From positions 1-10,501 of the forward strand of contig CAJXHQ010000062.1 of NCBI GenBank assembly GCA_913054485.1: a DNA stretch of 10,501 nucleotides, given 5' to 3'. A program made the position numbers and the translations under genes. The notes under the pieces were generated by a model that worked only from the letters and a program-made list of their open reading frames with translations, was not told the origin of the DNA and ran no database searches. Shown here piece by piece: positions 6,485-10,501 of this stretch (positions are counted from its first letter, which is position 1; every line of letters begins with the position of its first letter). Source of the DNA: an uncultured Paracoccaceae bacterium. Lineage in GTDB: Bacteria; Pseudomonadota; Alphaproteobacteria; Rhodobacterales; Rhodobacteraceae.

Positions 6485-6736
6485 GATGAAATCCTCCGTT
6501 CGGGTTTCTTCTTCGTAAACGTTAGGCGGCGAAAGAGTTGAAAGTGAGGCGGCGATCATGAAATATTTGTTAAAGTTTCTAGGGCGTTGTGAACGTTCCC
6601 CTCTGCGGAAGCAGCTTGTTTTTATGGCTGGGGGGAGAAATTTAACAATTGAATCAGAGCAAATCCGGCGAATTCCCGGCGGTGATTTGCCTTATTCCTG
6701 CCCAAAGTTTTACGGCGCGTTAACTCTGTTTCGGGC
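6485..6736 (-). promoter_or_regulatory. AT-rich intergenic region upstream of the 5657-6484 gene
   Basis: These 252 bases lie between the Hsp70-like gene and the next minus-strand gene. The part from about 6555 to 6725 is much richer in A and T than the genes around it, with runs such as AAATATTTGTTAAAG and GAAATTTAACAATTG, and is probably the promoter of the 5657-6484 gene. On the minus strand TTGTTA, 18 bases, then TAAAAA is a poor but possible -35/-10 pair. An imperfect palindrome centred on GAATTC lies at 6665-6680. A 91-codon open frame on the plus strand at 6558-6833 runs into the Hsp70-like gene and has no protein-like features. Confidence 0.4.
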
Positions 6737-7987
6737 TCAGCAGCGGGCGTCAGAGGCTTTCAAGGCCAGTCCCTCAGCCACCGCCGTCAGTGCGTTGCGG
6801 CTGTGCAGGCGGGCCTGTGGGCAGAGCTGCTGAAGCGCTGCCTGCACGGGGTGCAGCAGAGATGAGCCGCCGACCAGCAGCACGCGGCCGACGTCCTGAG
6901 GGGTAACTTGCGCCTTGGACAGGGCGGCAGCGCCGCAGCGCGCAATATCCTCGGCAGGGGCGGACAGGTCATCGGCCAGCATCGCGGTGCTCAGCGGCAC
7001 TGAGAGGCCCGGTTCGAGGATGCGCAGGTCTACCTTCGCGCCCGGGTGGTCCGGCTGGTTGGCATGGATCTTGCCGCGCTCGGCCGCAAAGGCGAGGTCA
7101 TGGCCCAGCTCATCTTCCAGCACCGAAACCAGGCGGGCCAGCTTGTCCGGTTCCGCGGCCTGGCGCAGCAGCTCCTGTGCGCTGCGCCGGGTGGCAGCGG
7201 AATAAAGGAAGGGGATCATCTGCCAGGTGGCGAGGTCGTTGAAGATACGGGCCGGTGCCGGCAGGGTGCCGGACCCGAATGCGTCCCGGATGGCGCTTCC
7301 GCGGCCCAGTAGCGGCATCACATGGGCGATGCTGATCAGCCGGTCGAAATCCGTACCGCCGATGCGCACACCTTCGGACGCCAGAATGCGCGTCTGGCCG
7401 TCGCTGTCCTGTTCGAACACCGTGAAGTCCGAGGTGCCGCCGCCGATGTCGGCAATCAGCCCGAGGCCGGGTTCGGGCGCGGCGGAATGCACCGCCGCCT
7501 CGGGCTCGTACATGAAACTCACGTCCTGAAAGCCGGCGGCGCGGTAGCAGTCGCGCAGGTCCAGTTCGGCCTGTTCATCGCGGCGCGCGTCCTTGGAGTG
7601 GAACCGCACCGGCCGCCCCGACAGCGCATGGCTGAATTCCTGATGGCAGGCAGCCTCGGCGCGCCCCTTCACCTCACGCAGGAACCGGGCAGTGACTTCG
7701 ATGAAATCCACCCGTTCGCCGCCAAGCAGGCGTTCTTCGCGCATCAGGGGTGTGCCCAGCAGGCTTTTGAGCGCGCGCATGAAACGGCCCTCGTCGCCGT
7801 CGATCAGCGCGTTGACCGCCTTGCTGCCGATCCAGGTGCGGGTGGGGCGCACACCGAAGAAGACAGCGGTGGGCAGGGTGCGCACGCCGGATTCCAACTC
7901 TACCAGCCATGGGGTGCCGTTCACCGCGATGCCGGCGGCGGAGTTTGAGGTTCCGAAGTCGATTCCGAGGGTGTTGGGGGCTGGCAT
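6737..7987 (-). CDS. Hsp70-family ATPase, nucleotide-binding domain only (YegD-like)
   Basis: A 416-residue actin/Hsp70-fold ATPase. The phosphate-1 loop is LGIDFGTSNSA (Asp10), the phosphate-2 loop LIADIGGGTSDF (Asp180, Gly182-184) and the adenosine loop VLLVGGSSLLHP (Gly373, Gly374). The sequence RIGGTDFDRLI between them also matches Hsp70. The length fits an ATPase domain with no room for the beta-sandwich peptide-binding domain and lid of DnaK, as in the YegD-like group. The role is probably chaperone-like or ATP-dependent regulation, but partners are unknown; no DnaJ or GrpE gene is nearby. ATG at 7987 has GGAG six bases upstream. An earlier in-frame ATG at 8047 would add 20 Pro/Cys/Arg-rich residues unlike the family, so I reject it. 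It is divergent from the GNAT operon. Confidence 0.93.
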   Translation of the reverse strand: MPAPNTLGIDFGTSNSAAGIAVNGTPWLVELESGVRTLPTAVFFGVRPTRTWIGSKAVNALIDGDEGRFMRALKSLLGTPLMREERLLGGERVDFIEVTARFLREVKGRAEAACHQEFSHALSGRPVRFHSKDARRDEQAELDLRDCYRAAGFQDVSFMYEPEAAVHSAAPEPGLGLIADIGGGTSDFTVFEQDSDGQTRILASEGVRIGGTDFDRLISIAHVMPLLGRGSAIRDAFGSGTLPAPARIFNDLATWQMIPFLYSAATRRSAQELLRQAAEPDKLARLVSVLEDELGHDLAFAAERGKIHANQPDHPGAKVDLRILEPGLSVPLSTAMLADDLSAPAEDIARCGAAALSKAQVTPQDVGRVLLVGGSSLLHPVQAALQQLCPQARLHSRNALTAVAEGLALKASDARC

Positions 7988-8109
7988 GTGTTGCTCCGGG
8001 CGTTTTGGCGGAGAGGCGGGTCTACAGGGGCAGGCTGAGCGGATCAAGCCCGGCTAAGGTGAGCGTGAAACTGGACTGTAAAAAGAATGCAAAAGTGGAA
8101 GTTTTTCCT

Positions 8110-8143
8110 GTCCTGCGCCGCGCCTAAAGTTGCGGTGCAGGAC
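8110..8143 (+). promoter_or_regulatory. Strong stem-loop in the leader of the GNAT operon
   Basis: GTCCTGCGCCGC at 8110-8121 and GCGGTGCAGGAC at 8132-8143 form a continuous 12-bp stem in plus-strand RNA, with one G-U pair and a ten-base loop (GCCTAAAGTT). On the minus strand the same position would be an A-C mismatch, so the structure favours plus-strand RNA. It ends 31 bases before the GTG start of the first acetyltransferase. It could be a leader hairpin affecting translation or mRNA stability, an attenuator, or a DNA dyad bound by a regulator. There is no T-run after it, so plain termination is less likely. Confidence 0.5.
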
Positions 8144-8174
8144 CGCGCCTGCATCAGGTAATCAGGATGGAAAC

Positions 8175-8906
8175 GTGACACGAACCAACAGCTTCGGCCA
8201 GCCTATCGGAGAGGCTTTGCCGGATGGCTGGGCGCCCCCTCCGGTGCCGGCCGTCGGGACCGCCGCAGGAAACCTTGTGCGGCTGGAGAGGCTTGACGCA
8301 GAGCGGCATGCGGCCGGGCTTTACAGCCCGGAGGACATGCGGGCTGACAATCCGGGCTGGACCTATCTTCCCTACGGGCCGTTTGAGAGCCTATCCGGGT
8401 ATAGGACCTGGGTCCGTGAGGCGGCAGCCGGGGCGGATCCGCAGTTTTATGCCATTGTCAGCCAGGACAGCGGTGCGGCGCTGGGCGTCTGTTCCTACCT
8501 GCGGATTGATCCGGGCGCAGGTAGTATCGAGGTGGGGCATATCTGGATGTCCGGGCGCCTGCAGCGCACGGTGATGGCCACAGAGGCGATGTACCTGATG
8601 ATGCAGCAGGCTTTTGATTTGGGCTATCGCCGCTACGAGTGGAAATGCGATGCGCTGAACGCGCCGTCGGGGCGGGCGGCGGCGCGGCTGGGATTTGCAT
8701 ACGAAGGTACCTTCCTGCAGGCCACCCATTACAAGGGGCGCAACCGGGATACCGCCTGGTACGCAATCACGGATGGCGACTGGCCACTGTGCCGTGCGGC
8801 ATTGGAGGCCTGGCTGGCATCGTCCAATTTCGACGGAAACGGGCGGCAGCTGGAGCCGCTGGAGACAATCAGGGCCAGGCTGGCCCGGGAAGAAGAGACA
8901 GCATGA
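8175..8906 (+). CDS. GNAT acetyltransferase, RimJ/RimL type
   Basis: A 243-residue member of the Acetyltransf_3 (RimJ/RimL-like, COG1670) group, which transfers acetyl from acetyl-CoA to an amine. The acetyl-CoA region is GHIWMSGRLQRTVMATEAM (residues 121-139), the LQRT..ATEA form seen in one subgroup instead of the usual Q-x-x-G-x-G/A loop. It is followed by YEWKCDALNAPSGRAAARLGFAYEGTF in two parts: the substituted-neighbour motif NAPS and the RLGF..EG motif typical of this group. The acceptor is unknown; RimJ/RimL relatives modify ribosomal protein N-termini, others modify antibiotics or small amines. The start is GTG 8175 with AGGA eight bases before it. The frame is open back to a TTG at 8130, but that lies inside the leader hairpin. 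Its stop overlaps the start of the next gene. Confidence 0.92.
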   Translation: MTRTNSFGQPIGEALPDGWAPPPVPAVGTAAGNLVRLERLDAERHAAGLYSPEDMRADNPGWTYLPYGPFESLSGYRTWVREAAAGADPQFYAIVSQDSGAALGVCSYLRIDPGAGSIEVGHIWMSGRLQRTVMATEAMYLMMQQAFDLGYRRYEWKCDALNAPSGRAAARLGFAYEGTFLQATHYKGRNRDTAWYAITDGDWPLCRAALEAWLASSNFDGNGRQLEPLETIRARLAREEETA

Positions 8907-9358
8907 CCGTTACAATCCGGGCCGCGCAGGCCGAAGACAAAACCGCCTGGGAAGGGCTCTGGGATCAGTATCTGGCCTTTTACGGGACAGAGCGGGGGCA
9001 GGTGGTGAAGGATGCTGCCTGGGCACGCATCATGGATCCGGCAGAAGGTATGTATTGCCTGCTTGCGATGACTGAGGACGGCACGCCGGTGGGGCTGGCA
9101 AATTTCCTGCTGCACGCCAGTTTTTGGGAGGTGGCTCCCGTCTGCTATCTGAACGATCTGTTTGTTGACCCGCAGGCCCGCGGGCAGGGCGCGGCACGCA
9201 GGCTGCTGGAGGCCTCGCACGCTGCCGCCGTTGAGGCAGGGGCGGTGAAATATTACTGGCTGACGGCCGGGGACAATGCGGCTGCCCGCGGGCTCTATGA
9301 TCAGTTGGCACAGAAAACGCCTTTCGTGCACTACGTGATGCCGGTTCCGGCAGGCTGA
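8903..9358 (+). CDS. GNAT acetyltransferase, small single-domain type
   Basis: A 151-residue Acetyltransf_1-type enzyme. The acetyl-CoA pyrophosphate loop is intact: LNDLFVDPQARGQGAARRLL, with Arg93-x-x-Gly96-x-Ala98. It is followed by YYWLTAGDNAAARGLYDQL, where Asn and Tyr match the usual end-of-domain N..A..LY pattern. The acceptor substrate is not evident. ATG 8903 overlaps the preceding stop codon (ATGA), so translation is very probably coupled and both acetyltransferases are made from one mRNA. The frame stays open upstream to 8639, inside the first acetyltransferase gene, but that extension is not protein-like. The two GNATs look like different subfamilies, not a recent duplication. A short hairpin follows the stop. 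Confidence 0.94.
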   Translation: MTVTIRAAQAEDKTAWEGLWDQYLAFYGTERGQVVKDAAWARIMDPAEGMYCLLAMTEDGTPVGLANFLLHASFWEVAPVCYLNDLFVDPQARGQGAARRLLEASHAAAVEAGAVKYYWLTAGDNAAARGLYDQLAQKTPFVHYVMPVPAG

Positions 9359-9365
9359 CGCCCCT

Positions 9366-9381
9366 GCGCCGCTGACGGCGC
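9366..9381 (+). terminator. Short GC hairpin after the GNAT operon
   Basis: GCGCCG at 9366-9371 pairs with CGGCGC at 9376-9381 around CTGA, seven bases after the stop codon of the second acetyltransferase. There is no T-run and the stem is only 6 bp, so it is at best a weak terminator; position is the main support. Confidence 0.4.
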
Positions 9382-9408
9382 GGAACGGAAGGTCAGCCCG
9401 CAGATCAC

Positions 9409-10251
9409 TTGTCCTGCGCCGTGGGGGCGGCGGAGAGTGGCAGGGCGAACATAATCTATTTTCTGGTCGGCGATTGGGGCTGGGGTGACATTAGCCTGCA
9501 AGGAAGCACTGTGCCGACGCCGGAATTCGACGGGATTTCTGGGGCCGGTTATTACTCGGACATCAAATATGAGGTCGACCGCAACATCGGGCGCATCCTT
9601 GACGCTTTGGAAGCCTCGGGCGCAGAAGGGGAGACTGTCGTCATCCTGACCGGGGACAATGGCCCTGGAACCCTGTCGCAGGGTGCAGGCTACGCGAGCG
9701 GCGAAGTCGGCGGGTCCACCGGCCCGTGGCGCGGCGGGCTGAGCACCGGTTTCGAGGGCGGGATGCGGACGCCGGCAATGATCAGGTGGCCGGGCAAGGT
9801 GCCTGCGGGTGCCGTGACGGATGAGATCGTTTCCGTTCTGGATGTCTATCCTACGCTTGCGGCGCTGGCCGGCGCTTCAGCGCGCGTCCCATCCGACCGG
9901 CCCATAGACGGCATTGACCAGTCGGCCTTTCTCCTCGGGGAGCAGGAGCATTCCAACCGCGATCATGTGGTGACATTTATCGGCGATGAGATTTTTGCGG
10001 TGAAGTGGCGGGACCTCAAGGTGCATTTCGCCACCGCGGAAAGCACGTTTTCCGAGATCAAGCGGCACACCTTTCCGCAGGTGTACAATATCAAGGAAGA
10101 TCCGGCGGAGCAGTTCGAGCTTTGGGGCAACGAAGGGTTTTCCCACGCCTGGGTGATGACGCCAGTGACAGGGATTATCAGCGCCTTGAAGGCCAGCATG
10201 GCCGAATACCCGAACATCCGGCCCGGTGAGGACCTCCAAGGGTACGAGTAG
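9409..10251 (+). pseudogene. Sulfatase remnant lacking the catalytic region
   Basis: The C-terminal two thirds is a clear type I sulfatase: VVILTGDNGPGT with the late metal-binding Asp-Asn, TGFEGGMRTPAMIRWPGK, SVLDVYPTLAALAG and a typical arylsulfatase tail (YNIKEDPAEQFELW). The first about 47 residues match a sulfatase N-terminus (ANIIYFLVGDWGWGD, then TPEFDGI), but the usual Asp-Asp pair is Gly-Asp. At about residue 48 (near 9550) the sequence jumps straight to YYSDIKYEVDRNIGRIL, which in intact sulfatases comes some hundreds of residues later. The lost part includes the C-x-P-S-R formylglycine site, so it cannot act as a sulfatase. The frame is open but starts only at TTG 9409, with a stop at 9373 and no signal peptide or Shine-Dalgarno. 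I read it as a gene decayed by in-frame deletion plus 5' loss; an expressed fragment is possible but less likely. Confidence 0.82.
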
Positions 10252-10265
10252 CCGGCAACGAAAAA

Positions 10266-10287
10266 GGCGCCCTTCCGGGCGCCTTTT
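10266..10287. terminator. Rho-independent terminator shared by sulfatase remnant and glnA
   Basis: GGCGCCC at 10266-10272 pairs with GGGCGCC at 10277-10283 around TTCC. TTTT follows on the plus strand, and the AAAAA at 10261-10265 supplies a U-run for the minus strand. It lies 14 bases after the sulfatase stop and 22 bases beyond the glnA stop, so it can end transcription from both sides. It is the best-formed terminator in the window. Confidence 0.9.
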
Positions 10288-10309
10288 CCTTGAGTTTCTG
10301 CAGGTCAGC

Positions 10310-10501
10310 TCAGCAGCTGTAGTACATGCCGAATTCGACCGGGTGGGGTGTGTGCTCGTAGGTTTCCACTTCTTCCATCTTCAGCGCGATGTAGCCGTCG
10401 ATCTGGTCTTTGGTGAACACGTCGCCCTGGATCAGGAAGTCGTGGTCGGCCGCCAGGCTGTCCAGCGCTTCGCGCAGGGAGCCGCAGACGGTCGGGATGT
10501 C
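10310..10501 (-). CDS. glnA: Glutamine synthetase type I, C-terminal part
   Basis: The last 63 residues of a class I glutamine synthetase, the rest lying beyond the right edge. The family's end signature is present: GDVFTKDQIDGYIALKMEEV followed by a Thr-Pro-His-Pro-Val-Glu-Phe segment and the terminal MYYSC. The enzyme makes glutamine from glutamate, ammonia and ATP in the cytoplasm, a central step in nitrogen assimilation. Catalytic residues and the adenylylation tyrosine lie upstream and cannot be checked here. Stop is TGA at 10312-10310. It is convergent with the sulfatase remnant. In many alphaproteobacteria glnA follows glnB, but that side is not in view. Confidence 0.97.
   Translation of the reverse strand, partial: DIPTVCGSLREALDSLAADHDFLIQGDVFTKDQIDGYIALKMEEVETYEHTPHPVEFGMYYSC

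Noticed and set aside
6485..6559. N-terminal extension of the 5657-6484 protein to ATG 6559
   Set aside because: GGAGG eight bases before GTG 6484 is a far better initiation site, and the added residues look like translated leader; it cannot be fully excluded.
6665..6680. Imperfect palindrome CCGGCGAATTCCCGGC as an operator
   Set aside because: The dyad has a mismatch next to the GAATTC core and no supporting repeat; in GC-rich DNA this is weak, so it is only mentioned within the intergenic entry.
6558..6833. 91-codon plus-strand open frame starting MKYLLKFLG
   Set aside because: It covers the AT-rich promoter region and runs into the end of the Hsp70-like gene; it has no good ribosome site and no recognisable domain.
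8639..8902. Upstream extension of the second acetyltransferase
   Set aside because: The extension lies within the first acetyltransferase gene in another frame; ATG 8903 gives a standard GNAT length and the usual ATGA overlap.
1..10501. Mobile element, CRISPR array, phage or defence island
   Set aside because: No transposase, integrase, spaced repeat array, terminal inverted repeats or known defence gene is visible; composition is even apart from short AT-rich intergenic parts.

Overview
The window looks like chromosomal DNA of a marine alphaproteobacterium of the Roseobacter group (Ruegeria/Phaeobacter/Leisingera-like). The basis is the high G+C content, GC-rich hairpin terminators, a DMSP lyase gene (dddP) with every expected metal-site residue, a Hint_2-type protein, a DUF3445 protein and a type I glutamine synthetase. 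This is a judgement from protein resemblance and composition, not from a search. I see no rRNA, tRNA, CRISPR array, transposase or phage gene.

Layout, left to right. (1) 1-1222, minus strand: an alpha/beta-hydrolase fused to an OsmC domain, its last few codons beyond the left edge. (2) 1479-3349, plus strand: a two-gene overlapping unit, an aminoglycoside-phosphotransferase-fold kinase followed by a protein with a very acidic N-terminal half and a Hint domain, closed by two hairpins. (3) 3404-4747, minus strand: dddP, convergent with the Hint gene. It is divergent from (4) 4889-5656, plus strand, a DUF3445 (heme-dependent oxidative N-demethylase-like) gene. The 141 bp between them hold a perfect 14-bp palindrome. 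(5) 5657-6484, minus strand: an unrecognised protein with a two-segment hydrophobic tail. Its stop codon directly abuts the stop of the DUF3445 gene, and a perfect 10-bp hairpin lies inside the end of the latter. (6) 6737-7987, minus strand: an Hsp70-like ATPase consisting only of the nucleotide-binding domain. (7) 8175-9358, plus strand: two GNAT acetyltransferases overlapping at ATGA, with a strong 12-bp stem-loop in their leader. (8) 9409-10251, plus strand: a sulfatase remnant that has lost its active-site region. (9) 10310-10501, minus strand: the C-terminus of glutamine synthetase (glnA), sharing a bidirectional terminator with the sulfatase remnant.

The best supported biology is DMSP cleavage by DddP, giving DMS and acrylate. 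The neighbouring DUF3445 gene may take part in methylated-amine or other one-carbon metabolism and may share regulation with dddP, but only the divergent arrangement and the palindrome suggest this. The other units look like independent housekeeping or accessory genes. Nothing here is clearly a new defence or mobile system. The least explained items are the kinase-Hint pair, the tail-anchored-looking protein at 5657-6484, the GNAT leader hairpin and the dddP/DUF3445 palindrome.
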